Source: a virus. Taken from it: DNA of 64,000 nt. Under the pieces are notes generated by a model, which had not been told where the DNA came from, searched no databases, and worked only from the letters and a program-made list of their open reading frames with translations. This document shows, in pieces, positions 30,064 to 38,050 of the stretch (position 1 is the first letter of the stretch; every line of letters starts with the position of its first letter). The stretch is taken from positions 1 through 64,000 of IMG/VR virus record IMGVR_UViG_3300046810_000370; one strand, 5' to 3'. The translations under genes were made by a program, and so were the position numbers.

Positions 30064-30302
30064 CAGTTGTTCTCCTGCTGGTAGAGATGGATGTACGACT
30101 TGTCCTCGGCGGTGTTCAGCCGGGACTCTTCGACGTCGGCCGCCAGCGCGGTGGCCAGGTACTCGGTGGCGAAGTTTTCGAGGGTGTCGGCGCTCTGGGC
30201 ACCGGGCAGTTCCTCGGAGTCGACGGTGATCTCGGCACCGAACTCGACCCACTCGAAGTTGCCCATGCTGACGTGGTGCTTGGCACTCCGGGTGATCTTC
30301 AC
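30063..30302 (-). CDS. Unknown 79-residue protein
   Basis: The GTG start (30300-30302) overlaps the stop of the regulator gene (GTGA). The product reads VKITRSAKHHVSMGNFEWVE and continues as an acidic alpha/beta domain ending HLYQQENN. Its stop shares a base with the next ATG. In position and size it resembles small replication accessory proteins. No family recognised. Confidence 0.6.
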   Translation of the reverse strand: MKITRSAKHHVSMGNFEWVEFGAEITVDSEELPGAQSADTLENFATEYLATALAADVEESRLNTAEDKSYIHLYQQENN

Positions 30303-30760
30303 TGCTCGGCCAGCCTCTTGAAGAGGTCGAGGACGCGGGCGCTGAAGTTGGTGCTCTTGATGGGCTTCTGGTGCGAGACCAGGACGCCTTCCTCGTGCGC
30401 GATGCGGACCACGCCTTCGATCTGCTCGCGGGTGTAGAGGCGGCGCCGGCCGCGTACGTCGTCGTCCCGGCCCGGGGACTGGTAGGTGCTCTTGGGGATG
30501 ACTCCCTCGCGCTCCCACTTCCGGATGGTCACCGGCTGCCGGCCGAGGGCCTGGGCGAACTGGCCGACGGTGAAGAACTCGGTCTCCACTCCGGCCACGA
30601 CGTACTTACGGGGCTTGGCGTCCCAGTCGGCCGCCGACTTGGCGGCCTTGGTATGAAGCCCGTTGCGACCCTGGTGCCGCACGATCGGCTTGGTGGATCC
30701 GGGGTAGAACTCCTCGCCGAGGTCGGCGAAGTCCTGCTCGATGCTGGCCAGCGTGGTCAT
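30299..30760 (-). CDS. MerR-like winged-helix DNA-binding protein
   Basis: Residues 60-115 read FFTVGQFAQALGRQPVTIRK, WEREGVIPKSTYQSPG and RRRLYTREQIEGVV. This is the helix-turn-helix plus wing of MerR/excisionase proteins. There is no obvious effector domain in its 153 residues. It probably controls replication genes or acts in DNA architecture. CTTCATACC (30650-30658) encodes NGLHTKAA before the DNA-binding part. Confidence 0.75.
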   Translation of the reverse strand: MTTLASIEQDFADLGEEFYPGSTKPIVRHQGRNGLHTKAAKSAADWDAKPRKYVVAGVETEFFTVGQFAQALGRQPVTIRKWEREGVIPKSTYQSPGRDDDVRGRRRLYTREQIEGVVRIAHEEGVLVSHQKPIKSTNFSARVLDLFKRLAEQ

Positions 30761-30775
30761 GTGGTGGTGCTCCGA

Positions 30776-31252
30776 TCAGCCGCGAATGGGCTTGAAGGCG
30801 TACGAGACGTTCTCGGTGAACAGGGCGTCGAGTTCCTCGTCGCTGATGACGCCCTCCTGGTTGAGGACGTACAACTCGTCCTGGTCCAGGACGGTCGTGG
30901 TGACCTCCTTGAAGACGCGGTCGCGGATTCCCTTGGTGTTGACCAGGTTGTCGACGGCGTCCTCGTCCAGGCCGATGGAGACGCGCTTCTCGCGCTTGAC
31001 GGACACGAACTTCTGTCCGTTGACCTCGATGGGGGCCGGGAGGTCCCAGAACTTCGAGCCCTTCTCGTCGGTCTCCCCGGAGGCGTCCACGTAGGCGCTG
31101 ATCTCATCGCGCAAGTGGTTCTTGCGGGTCACGACCTGGGTCTCCTGGAACTTCAGGACCAGGAACTGTCGGACCTTCTCGACGGGGGACTCGGGGTCGA
31201 GGTTGATGGGCTTCTCGACCCGGCGGGTGGTGCGTCTCTGAACGGTAGCCAT
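30776..31252 (-). CDS. Unknown 158-residue protein, first gene of replication operon
   Basis: MATVQRRTTRRVEKPINLDP begins a basic N-terminus. The rest is charged alpha/beta (LVLKFQETQVVTRKNHLRDE, RVSIGLDEDAVDNLVNTKG). It has its own promoter (31301-31329) and leads the genes running through the polymerase. No recognised family; a replication accessory role is a guess from position. Confidence 0.6.
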   Translation of the reverse strand: MATVQRRTTRRVEKPINLDPESPVEKVRQFLVLKFQETQVVTRKNHLRDEISAYVDASGETDEKGSKFWDLPAPIEVNGQKFVSVKREKRVSIGLDEDAVDNLVNTKGIRDRVFKEVTTTVLDQDELYVLNQEGVISDEELDALFTENVSYAFKPIRG

Positions 31253-31300
31253 AGAGCGGAGGCTCTCTTTCTTCCGGAGTAGTTGATCGATCGAGTAGTG

Positions 31301-31329
31301 ACTCTACACTACTGATACTTGGTTGTCGA
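31301..31329 (-). promoter_or_regulatory. Promoter for the polymerase operon
   Basis: TCGACA (31324-31329) and TAGAGT (31301-31306) are 17 bases apart. The region is AT-richer than its flanks and holds dyads (GATCGATC near 31285). It lies just after the stop of the DUF4258-like gene. Confidence 0.6.
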
Positions 31330-31347
31330 TTCCCGATTACTGATTCT

Positions 31348-31725
31348 TCAGTACGAGATTCCGTCAACCTGCGAGGGAACCGCCTGACCCAGGCGAGTGG
31401 TGCGACGCTTCGCGTAGCGCTGTGCGTCGGCGTCCGTCTGGTCCTTGCGGACGGACGTCTCGGCGACGTCCTGGTAGACGGTGACCACACGGCGCTCGAC
31501 CGGGTCGATGACGGCTACGAGGTCCCCTCGCACGTGGCGAACCTGTCCAGGAACGCGGCCCGAGGGGTAAGTATGAAGCGGCTTGTTTGCCGCGAGGAGC
31601 ACGTCTTCGCTGGTCCAGCCCTTGGCGGTGGCCTGCTGCTGTGCGTGGTAGGTGAGCCGGAACTCCGGCGCGTCAGTCGCGTTGGCAGCCCAGGCGATGC
31701 CCAGGCATTCGGCGATGGTGGCCAT
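31348..31725 (-). CDS. DUF4258-like protein
   Basis: The ATG at 31723-31725 (MATIAECLGIAWAAN) lies 48 bases downstream of a good -10 box, which rules out the longer frame. FRLTYHAQQQATAKGWTSED, then VLLAANKPLHTYPSGRVPGQ and DLVAVIDPVERRVVTVYQDV match the DUF4258 layout, a small fold related to RelE/BrnT-type ribonuclease toxins. The product is 125 residues. No antitoxin is visible. The LHT copy (CTTCATACT, 31570-31578) is inside the fold. Confidence 0.65.
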   Translation of the reverse strand: MATIAECLGIAWAANATDAPEFRLTYHAQQQATAKGWTSEDVLLAANKPLHTYPSGRVPGQVRHVRGDLVAVIDPVERRVVTVYQDVAETSVRKDQTDADAQRYAKRRTTRLGQAVPSQVDGISY

Positions 31726-31773
31726 CTCGGTCCTCCTTCGTTCGAGCCCTTGTTCGAGGGCTTGTGAGGGAGA

Positions 31774-31802
31774 CTCTACGGACCGTGTCGTTTCATTGTC
31801 AA
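31774..31802 (-). promoter_or_regulatory. Sigma70-like promoter for the DUF4258-like gene
   Basis: TTGACA (31797-31802) and GTAGAG (31774-31779) with 17-base spacing, the clearest consensus match in the replication region. Confidence 0.75.
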
Positions 31803-31829
31803 CGGATTTCGCCGATCCGTTTGACAACC

Positions 31830-31964
31830 TCACCAGCGGTCGAGGACGGCACCGCGCAGAGCCAGTCGGACGGGAGTCAAGTCCCAGTCCTCCCGCTCAT
31901 CCGGAGGGTTGAGGACGTCCTCCAGCCCCTCGCGGAGCAGGACGTCGAGTGGTTCTTCTCGCAT
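31830..31964 (-). CDS. Small acidic protein, unknown
   Basis: A 44-residue frame (MREEPLDVLLREGLEDVLNP, ending RGAVLDRW) fills the gap between the helicase gene and the next promoter. Its ribosome site is weak (CGAAG). The peptide is balanced and helical, so it may be real. The 65 bases between it and the helicase stop hold nothing obvious. Confidence 0.4.
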   Translation of the reverse strand: MREEPLDVLLREGLEDVLNPPDEREDWDLTPVRLALRGAVLDRW

Positions 31965-32029
31965 ACTTCGATACTGACATGCGATTACTGGTTTAGAACC
32001 ACTCGACGTCCGGCGTGCGATCCTGGAAG

Positions 32030-33673
32030 TTACGCCGCTTCCAGGCACTGCGTGAGCGTCATCAGGTCGTTCTCGATGCGCCCCTTGTCGTCAGCACCAC
32101 GGCCGTCGGTGATGGCCGAGCCCACCCGCCTCTTGTGCGCGAGCATGGCGTACTTCCTGGGCTCGGTGGTGCCCTGCGTGATCGCGTTCAGCACATAGAT
32201 GTTCTTGAACAGGCTGCTCGCGCGGTCGTGCCTCTTGTTGATCTGGTCCTGCTTGCCGCTGCTCCACGCGAGGTCGTAGTTGATCAAGTAGTTGGCCATC
32301 CACAGGTCGGTGCCGAAGGCGCCAGCGTGGCTGGACAGGAACACCCGGCAGCCCTCCTCCGTCTCGAACCGGCTCGCCGCGTACGCCTTGGCGCCGGCAC
32401 TCATCCGGCCCGTGTACGTGACGGCCACACCCTCCGGCAGACGGTCGGCGATCAGGTCGAGCATGTCCGGGTTCACCGAGAAGACGATCACCTTGTTCTT
32501 CGGTGTCGCCAGGATGCGTTCGACCGACTCCACCACGGCGTCCAACTTCGGGGTCGCGATGACGTCATCGAGCACGCCGTCCTGCCACACCTCGTACGCG
32601 TACTTCGAGCCGGGCCAGGTCTTCTTCTCGGCCCCGCCCTGCCGCGCGGTCTCGCTCTCCTCGTACCGCTGCCCGGACATGACGATCAGGTCCGGGTGGT
32701 TCAGCAGCATGTCGAGCGCCTGCATGCGGCTCATGATCTTTCCCTGCTGGCTGTTCTCGTTCGGGGTGTCCCCTCCGTGGTAGTGGGCGAACAGGTCGAA
32801 GTCGGCGTTGTTGGGCCCGAGCGCGTGCAGTTCGGCCAGCAGGTCGGAGGAGATCCGCTTGTAGGCCTTCTTCGTCTTCGGGTCCAGCACCACCGGGATG
32901 ACGTCCTCCTGGACCTTCGGCAGGAACGGCTTGACGTCGTCGTCCAGGCGCGTCTTGCGCACCATGGCGTCGGCGAGTTTGGCGTGCAGGACAGGCAGGT
33001 TCTTGTAGTGCTGCACGCCGCCGAACTTGTTGCGGACGATGTAGGACTTGTCGTAGAGGTCGAACCGTCCGAGGACCTGGTCGTCGACCCACTGCATGAT
33101 GCTGAACAGTTCCTCGGGCCGGCCGTTCTCCACCGGGGTGCCGGTGAGGGCGTAGCGGTAAGGCGCGGTGAGCCGCTTGATCTTCCGGGTGCGCTGGGCC
33201 TTGAACGTCTTGATCGCGGTCGCCTCGTCCAGGACGATGCACTCCGGCTTGATCCGGCGTACGTAGTTCCAGTCGTTGACGACGTTCTCGTAGCCCATGA
33301 TCACGAAGTCCGGGCGGTACGTCTTCACCTTGACGTACTGGCCGGCCCGCTTCTTGGTGTCGCCGTCGATGAGGATGCAGTACTCCTCCGTCGGCACGGT
33401 GATCTCCTGCACCTGCCCGTCCTCGCGGACCTTGATGACCCGGGTGGGGACGTCGGTGAGTTTGGCGATCTGCTTGGCCCACTGGTACTTGAGCGAGGCC
33501 GGCACCACGATGACGGTGGTCTCGACCTCGCCCTCGGCCAGCAGCTCCTCGATGGCGGCCAGGGCGATGGGCGTCTTGCCCAGGCCCATCTCGTAGGCGA
33601 TAAGGAGGGACCCGCGCTCGACGGCGCGGGCCACGGCATCCTCCTGGTACGGGTGCAGGTCGATGGTCAGCAC
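32030..33673 (-). CDS. SNF2-family DNA helicase/translocase
   Basis: The GTG start (33671-33673) overlaps the upstream stop by seven bases and reads VLTIDLHPYQEDAV. Motifs: IAYEMGLGKTPIALAA (I), VIVVPASLKYQW (Ia), CIVLDEATAIK (II, DEAx), RYALTGTPVENG (III), VIVFSVNPDMLDLIA (IV), VFLSSHAGAFGTDLWMANY (V) and a VI-like WSSGKQDQINKRHDR. It is 547 residues, typical for phage SNF2 helicases that act on recombination or replication intermediates. It carries no CTTCATACC copy. Confidence 0.85.
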   Translation of the reverse strand: MLTIDLHPYQEDAVARAVERGSLLIAYEMGLGKTPIALAAIEELLAEGEVETTVIVVPASLKYQWAKQIAKLTDVPTRVIKVREDGQVQEITVPTEEYCILIDGDTKKRAGQYVKVKTYRPDFVIMGYENVVNDWNYVRRIKPECIVLDEATAIKTFKAQRTRKIKRLTAPYRYALTGTPVENGRPEELFSIMQWVDDQVLGRFDLYDKSYIVRNKFGGVQHYKNLPVLHAKLADAMVRKTRLDDDVKPFLPKVQEDVIPVVLDPKTKKAYKRISSDLLAELHALGPNNADFDLFAHYHGGDTPNENSQQGKIMSRMQALDMLLNHPDLIVMSGQRYEESETARQGGAEKKTWPGSKYAYEVWQDGVLDDVIATPKLDAVVESVERILATPKNKVIVFSVNPDMLDLIADRLPEGVAVTYTGRMSAGAKAYAASRFETEEGCRVFLSSHAGAFGTDLWMANYLINYDLAWSSGKQDQINKRHDRASSLFKNIYVLNAITQGTTEPRKYAMLAHKRRVGSAITDGRGADDKGRIENDLMTLTQCLEAA

Positions 33674-33963
33674 TGGTTGTACTGCCGGTTGAACTGACGC
33701 TGCGAGCGCGGGCGCTTGGGGAACGGATCCTGGTAGGGGTAGGTCCCGTCCTGGATGTGGTCCGGGTTGGCACACATGTGCCGGCGGCAGGCACGGTGCT
33801 TGGTGCGCCGGTCGCCTCCGGTCAGGTACGACAGCAGGCTCTGGCCCTGGTAGTAGGCCCGGGTGGCGTTGCACTGGAAGATCAGGCAGTCCGTGTCCGG
33901 GTCGGGCTCCACGCGGTCCCAGAAGCCCTGCCCGAGGTGCTCGTATCCGTCAGGCGCCTGCAT
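33667..33963 (-). CDS. HNH-like nuclease, small
   Basis: The 98-residue protein ends with KHRACRRHMCANPDHIQDGT, matching the C-terminal half of HNH_3-type nucleases (H.C.N..C.NP.HL). An upstream DCLIFQCNATRAY gives extra Cys. The first catalytic His is less clear, so it may be degenerate. It overlaps the helicase by seven bases and the next gene by 14, so it is embedded in the operon and not a free-standing insertion. Confidence 0.6.
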   Translation of the reverse strand: MQAPDGYEHLGQGFWDRVEPDPDTDCLIFQCNATRAYYQGQSLLSYLTGGDRRTKHRACRRHMCANPDHIQDGTYPYQDPFPKRPRSQRQFNRQYNQC

Positions 33964-34150
33964 GTTCGGCCTCCGGCTGGGAGGTCATGTGGAAGCCCTT
34001 GCACGTCGGGCACGGGTAGACGCGGCACGGGACCTTCTCGCGGTCGGCGTCGTGCTTGCGCTGGATGCGCTGCATGTCGAGGACGGCAGCGATCTCGTCT
34101 CGGAATCGGCGCTTGCCGCAGGTATGAAGTCGTCGCTTGTTGTAGGGCAT
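33950..34150 (-). CDS. Small zinc-finger protein
   Basis: The ATG at 34148-34150 starts MPYNKRRLHTCGKRRFRDEI. Cys residues in HTCGK and CRVYPCPTCKGFH form a likely zinc site (66 residues). It shares a base with the primase stop (34150). CTTCATACC (34121-34129) supplies the LHT that borders the first Cys. Nucleic-acid binding is likely; the role is unknown. Confidence 0.6.
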   Translation of the reverse strand: MPYNKRRLHTCGKRRFRDEIAAVLDMQRIQRKHDADREKVPCRVYPCPTCKGFHMTSQPEAEHAGA

Positions 34151-35109
34151 CAGAACCTCGCTATGACGGATGAGTAGGCGTTGCGGACGGCGTTCTTGAG
34201 GGCGTCGGCCCCCATCTCGCCGGGGTCCTTGTAGGGCGCGGTGCCGTAGTCCAGGAACTTCAGAGCCAGGCCTCGGCCGGTCCACTCCTGGCGCAGGCGC
34301 TTGCAGGTCTCGGCGCCCGCGTTGTCGTTGTCGAGCGCGACGATGAGGGTGTCGAAGTGGTCGCGGACCAGGGACATCTGGACGTCGGAGACTCCGGCGC
34401 CGAACGAGGCGAGGCCGGCGGGGAACCCGGCGGCGCGCAGGCGGGCCACGTCCAGAGGGGACTCGACCAGGATGGCCGTGTCGCCCTCGTAGGTATGAAG
34501 CCCGAAGAGCGTCTTCGACTTGGCCATGCCCGGCGGCCGGTTGCGGAAGTAGCGGGCGTTCTTCTCCTGCCAGCCCCACAGCATCCCGGTGTCGGGGTCG
34601 CGGACGGGGATGATCCACATCTCCCGCTCGGCGTCCCACAGGATTCCGCAGGCCTCCGCGTCCTCCGGCATGAAGAAGCGCTTGGAGCACTCCTCCAGCG
34701 GCGGGGTGACGTACAGGGCCAGCGACGCCTCGTTGATCTGCTTGGTCGTGTCGACCGTCTTGGGGTCAGCCTTCTTCGCCAGGAACTTCTTGACCCGCTC
34801 GATCCCGCCGCGCTGGCGGACCCAGGCGACCGCGTCGCCGTACGGGAGGTCGAGCATGTCCTTCACGAGGACGACGAACGGGCCCTGGTACCGGCAGGAG
34901 AAGCAGTTGAAATATCCGGCGTCGTAGTTTATGGAAAAGGATGGGTGCTTGTCTTTCTTTCCGGTCCGCGCCTCGTGCATCGGGCACGGCATGTGAATCT
35001 CGTCGCCGCTGACCTTGTAGTCCAGGCCAATCTCGTCCAGGCAGGCCGTCACGTTGCCGGGAATCGGCGTTCCGACGGCGTCCCAGCCTTTCGCTCTCGC
35101 GGTCCTCAT
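34150..35109 (-). CDS. DnaG-type primase
   Basis: The N-terminal zinc site (MPCPMHEARTGKKDKHPSFS and YFNCFSCRYQG; Cys, His, Cys, Cys) matches CHC2 primases. The TOPRIM fold follows at residues 205-290: TAILVESPLDVARLRAAG (E), then LIVALDNDNAGAETCKRL (DxD). It synthesises RNA primers and would work with the DnaB helicase encoded upstream. It is 319 residues long. CTTCATACC at 34492-34500 (FGLHTYEGDTA) lies just before the TOPRIM Glu. Confidence 0.85.
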   Translation of the reverse strand: MRTARAKGWDAVGTPIPGNVTACLDEIGLDYKVSGDEIHMPCPMHEARTGKKDKHPSFSINYDAGYFNCFSCRYQGPFVVLVKDMLDLPYGDAVAWVRQRGGIERVKKFLAKKADPKTVDTTKQINEASLALYVTPPLEECSKRFFMPEDAEACGILWDAEREMWIIPVRDPDTGMLWGWQEKNARYFRNRPPGMAKSKTLFGLHTYEGDTAILVESPLDVARLRAAGFPAGLASFGAGVSDVQMSLVRDHFDTLIVALDNDNAGAETCKRLRQEWTGRGLALKFLDYGTAPYKDPGEMGADALKNAVRNAYSSVIARF

Positions 35110-35351
35110 CGCTCCCTCTCCTCCAGGTATTTCAAGTAGTCGGCCATTTCGTATGCGTCACGGCGCATGTACCAGGTGCCGTATGTGATGTAGCGGACCG
35201 GCCCGAGTCCCCGGAGCCGGTACATTTCGCTGGCGTAGATCAGATTCCGGTCACGGGGATTGCGCTCGTTCTCGTAGCACCAGTGGATGAACTCGCGGTA
35301 GTTCCCTGCGAGGACCACCAGCCGACGATCAGAAGGCACCGACGTATCCAT
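35106..35351 (-). CDS. Unknown 81-residue protein
   Basis: MDTSVPSDRRLVVLAGNYRE begins the product. It is rich in Tyr and Arg (YRLRGLGPVRYITYGTWYMR) and ends in a charged helix. It overlaps DnaB by 23 bases and primase by four, so it is co-translated with both. It may act with the primosome, but there is no motif. Confidence 0.6.
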   Translation of the reverse strand: MDTSVPSDRRLVVLAGNYREFIHWCYENERNPRDRNLIYASEMYRLRGLGPVRYITYGTWYMRRDAYEMADYLKYLEERER

Positions 35352-36594
35352 CGGTGTTCGCCTCGTCCATGGCGAAGGGGTCCTCGTTCAGTTCCTCGAA
35401 CTTGCCGGTCTCCCAGTCCCACTGGCAGTACGTCTCCAGGGGCGGGCAGTTACGGGCCAGGACGACCTTGATCTTGTTGATGTTCGCGTCGTCCGTGGAT
35501 TCGACACCGAGGATGACGTCGGAGTCCTGGGCGAAGGAGGACGAATATCCGATCGAGTCGGAAGTGATGCCCTTCTTCTTGTTCATCTTCCATTCCAGGA
35601 CCTGCGTGGAAATGACGATCGGTATCTGAAGGTTCTTCGCCATGCGCTTGAACCCTCGGGTGAGATTGGTGAGCGCCTGACTGGATCCCTGAGCCTCGCC
35701 GAGTTCGTCCTGCATCATGTAGATGCCGTCCACGAATACGATCGTCGGCCGAATGGCGTCGATCTTCGACTGCACGCCGGTGAGCGTCGTCGCATTCATG
35801 GAGTCCGAGGAGAGGAAGAACGAGGGCATTGCCTCAAGTTCCCGGAGGGCCCTTTCGAGTTTGTCCCACTCGACCTTCTTCAGGGTTCCGTTCCTCAGCC
35901 GGGCGTGGGAAATCCCCGCGCGGATGGCATCGAAACGTTCCTCCTGCTCCTCATTCGACATTTCGAAGCCGATGAAAAGCGGGCGTTCGCCGTACAGGTG
36001 CGCAGCCATGGCGGCCAACAACAGCAGCGTGGACTTGCCGGCCTTCGGCGGGCCGACGAAGGTGACCAACTGCTCCTTCTGGAGGCCCTGGGTGGCCCTG
36101 TCGATCGTGTTGAAGCCGGTGGGTACACCGCGCAGCCCGTCGGGCAGGTCCTTGAGCGTGAGGTACCGGGCGAGGCGTTCCTGGCCGGTCTCCGTCAGGT
36201 CGGTGTCGCGGGCGTTGGGTACGGCCGAGGCGATGGAGGCCAGGGTGCGCGCGAGCGCCTCCATGGCGGCGTTGGCGTTGCCCTCTTCGTGTGCGTCGAC
36301 CGAGTCGGCCAGGCCCTGCTCCAGCAGGGCCAAAGTATGAAGTTCCCGCAGCCGGTCGGTCAGCACGTTCATGCTGTCCTCGACGCGGACGAACTTGTAG
36401 GTGGGGAAGTCGGTCTTGATGGTGGCGAGGGACGGCACCTCGCCGTAGTTGCCCTTGTGCCGCAAGATCGCCTTGAAGACGGCCCGGTTGTCCGGGTCGC
36501 CGAAGAAGTCGGGGGTGATGCCCGCGTCCGCGACAGGTGCCAGGTCCTTGTCCTGGATGACGCGGGAGACGAGCAACCGCTCGAAGTCCGCCAC
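35329..36594 (-). CDS. Replicative DNA helicase, DnaB type
   Basis: Walker A is TFVGPPKAGKSTLLLLAAMA (around residue 185). Walker B is IVFVDGIYMM, and SSSFAQDSDVILGVES plus an Arg near the end fit the RecA-like DnaB core. The N-terminal 110 residues match the DnaB N-domain (ITPDFFGDPDNRAVFKAIL). It unwinds DNA 5'-3' ahead of the fork. The start is GTG sharing a base with the upstream stop. CTTCATACT (36334-36342) encodes RELHTLALLEQ in the linker helix. Confidence 0.9.
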   Translation of the reverse strand: MADFERLLVSRVIQDKDLAPVADAGITPDFFGDPDNRAVFKAILRHKGNYGEVPSLATIKTDFPTYKFVRVEDSMNVLTDRLRELHTLALLEQGLADSVDAHEEGNANAAMEALARTLASIASAVPNARDTDLTETGQERLARYLTLKDLPDGLRGVPTGFNTIDRATQGLQKEQLVTFVGPPKAGKSTLLLLAAMAAHLYGERPLFIGFEMSNEEQEERFDAIRAGISHARLRNGTLKKVEWDKLERALRELEAMPSFFLSSDSMNATTLTGVQSKIDAIRPTIVFVDGIYMMQDELGEAQGSSQALTNLTRGFKRMAKNLQIPIVISTQVLEWKMNKKKGITSDSIGYSSSFAQDSDVILGVESTDDANINKIKVVLARNCPPLETYCQWDWETGKFEELNEDPFAMDEANTDGYVGAF

Positions 36595-37037
36595 TACATA
36601 GCCCCTATAAGAGTCGTGGGTACGGCCGGGAGCATGCGTCCCTTGCTGCCGTAGATCAGGTGGTTGGTGTTGTCGAAGACGGCCGCGACGTCAGGCATGT
36701 GGGCCAGGCGGCGGGCCAGCTTCCTCGGGTCGTCGGACCAGACGCGGCCGATGGGCAGGCCCTCGATGTCCAGGCGCCACTCGACGGCTTCGGCGAACTC
36801 GTCGCCCAGGTAGGTGATGACGTCCACCGAGTACCGGAAGCGCCAGACCGTGTCCCAGATGACGTGGGCCAGCGGCTCGTTGATCTCGTAGGCCTTCACC
36901 GCGCGCTTCCACTGGTGCGCCCGGCGGGCCACTGATTCGCCGGCGCGGGCGCGGGTGGTGGGCAGGTTGCCCAGCAGGCCTTCGAAGACCAGGACCATGC
37001 GGGGGCTGACCTCGTTGGAGATGTCGCCGCCCTGCAT
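36594..37037 (-). CDS. Unknown protein in primosome operon
   Basis: The start is the ATG at 37035-37037 (MQGGDISNEVSPRMVLVFEG). The 147-residue protein is alpha/beta with WRFRYSVDVITYLGDEFAEA and LPIGRVWSDDPRKLARRLAH. It lies between the loader-like ATPase and DnaB, with overlaps at both ends. It may be a helicase accessory factor; there is no family match by eye. Confidence 0.55.
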   Translation of the reverse strand: MQGGDISNEVSPRMVLVFEGLLGNLPTTRARAGESVARRAHQWKRAVKAYEINEPLAHVIWDTVWRFRYSVDVITYLGDEFAEAVEWRLDIEGLPIGRVWSDDPRKLARRLAHMPDVAAVFDNTNHLIYGSKGRMLPAVPTTLIGAM

Positions 37038-37279
37038 CAGGTTCGCTCCGCCTCGGCGCGGAGCTGGATATGAAGCCAGTTGCCGCGACGTTCGCGGTGG
37101 GTGTCCCAAGTCCGGACGGTGAACCCGAGGACCCGCGCGGTGTGCATGGCGCGCCAGATCAGGCGCTGGGTTTCGGAGTGGATGGCGCCCCGGCCGGCCA
37201 CGGCCTGGTGGAGTTCCCCTTTGTGGAGAATCACCAAAACCTCGTCCTTGAAGGGGAGGACCAGTTGCTCATGCGGCAC
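37037..37279 (-). CDS. Unknown 80-residue protein
   Basis: MPHEQLVLPFKDEVLVILHK begins a small alpha/beta protein ending GNWLHIQLRAEAERT. The final LHI is the CTTCATATC variant (37067-37075). It overlaps the upstream ATPase by 11 bases and shares a base with the downstream gene. The His residues (HKGELHQ, AIHSETQ, RAMHTARV) could bind metal. No family recognised. Confidence 0.55.
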   Translation of the reverse strand: MPHEQLVLPFKDEVLVILHKGELHQAVAGRGAIHSETQRLIWRAMHTARVLGFTVRTWDTHRERRGNWLHIQLRAEAERT

Positions 37280-37928
37280 GGCGGTCTGCTCCTACCAGGG
37301 TGAGGTGGGTGAAGGCCTCCTGGATGAAGGAGCCCATCGTGGGGTTGTAGATGGCGCCCCACTCCCGGGGCGGGACGTTCGAGGTGACCAGGGTGGGCAA
37401 AGCCTCGCGGTGCCGCTGGCGCAGGAGGGTGTCGAGCAGGCCCTCGGCGTAGCCGGTCTTGGTGCGGTGCTCCTTGCCGACGTCGTCCAGGAGGAGGACG
37501 GGGGCCTTCTCGGCCGCCACGATCTTGTCCTGGATCTCCCACCAGCGGGCGACGGCTTCGGGCTCGTGCCGGTCCTGGAGGCCCATCTTCTCGATGGAGT
37601 CCTTCACGAAGTCGGCGTAGGCCAGCCAGTGGACCGGCAGGCGCTTCTCGAAGTAGACGTCCAGGAGCGTGGCGGTGGCCAGTGAGGTCTTGCCGGTGCC
37701 GGGCGGGCCGACGAACAGCAGCCCCTTGCCGATCTGGGACCAGTCCTTGGGGTACTGGTCCAGCGGGCGCTTGTCGGTGACGTAGTGGTCGCGCAGTTCG
37801 TCGAGCCAGGTCTGGCAGGCGGCGCGCTGGGCAGCGTCCGCCACGGTATGAAGTCGCAGGTGGCGGTAGTGCGCCGGGACGCCGTACTCCTTCAGGCGCA
37901 GGGCGTGGACCCGGGGGTCGGTCGCCAT
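37269..37928 (-). CDS. DnaC-like AAA+ helicase loader
   Basis: Walker A is GLLFVGPPGTGKTSLATATL (residues about 70-80). Walker B is APVLLLDDVGKEHRTKTGYA, and sensor I is PTLVTSNVPPREW. This is the DnaC/IstB pattern, about 219 residues, and it most likely loads the DnaB helicase encoded in the same unit. The promoter at 37967-37995 and an AGGAGG ribosome site precede it. CTTCATACC (37845-37853) encodes RLHTVADA near the N-terminus. Confidence 0.85.
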   Translation of the reverse strand: MATDPRVHALRLKEYGVPAHYRHLRLHTVADAAQRAACQTWLDELRDHYVTDKRPLDQYPKDWSQIGKGLLFVGPPGTGKTSLATATLLDVYFEKRLPVHWLAYADFVKDSIEKMGLQDRHEPEAVARWWEIQDKIVAAEKAPVLLLDDVGKEHRTKTGYAEGLLDTLLRQRHREALPTLVTSNVPPREWGAIYNPTMGSFIQEAFTHLTLVGADRRAA

Positions 37929-37966
37929 GGTGGGTACCTCCTGTGGTGGTGGATCAACGTTCAGGA

Positions 37967-37995
37967 GGCTACCACAGTTATTGCTTTTGAATCGA
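37967..37995 (-). promoter_or_regulatory. Possible promoter for the primosome operon
   Basis: GTAGCC (37967-37972) lies 17 bases from TCGATT (37990-37995). The -10 form GTAGNN matches other promoters here, but the -35 is weak. It directly follows the terminator at 38012-38041. Confidence 0.4.
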
Positions 37996-38011
37996 TAGTT
38001 GGGAATGAGTA

Positions 38012-38041
38012 AGGGGCGGACCGCCGAAGCAGCCCGCCCCT
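38012..38041 (-). terminator. Terminator after the 38051-39031 gene
   Basis: AGGGGCGG (38012-38019) pairs with CCGCCCCT (38034-38041), followed on the minus strand by TTACTC. It lies 10 bases after the stop. Confidence 0.7.
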
Positions 38042-38050
38042 GTGGGTCGG

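Noticed and set aside
34667-34675. CTTCATGCC in the primase gene as another motif copy
   Set aside because: It is in the Phe-Met-Pro phase (RFFMPEDAE) and uses ordinary TTC ATG codons, as do CTTCATG strings in other genes. Only the CTTCATA form is enriched and phase-locked. The Leu-His-Ala copy at 22148-22156 is left as uncertain.
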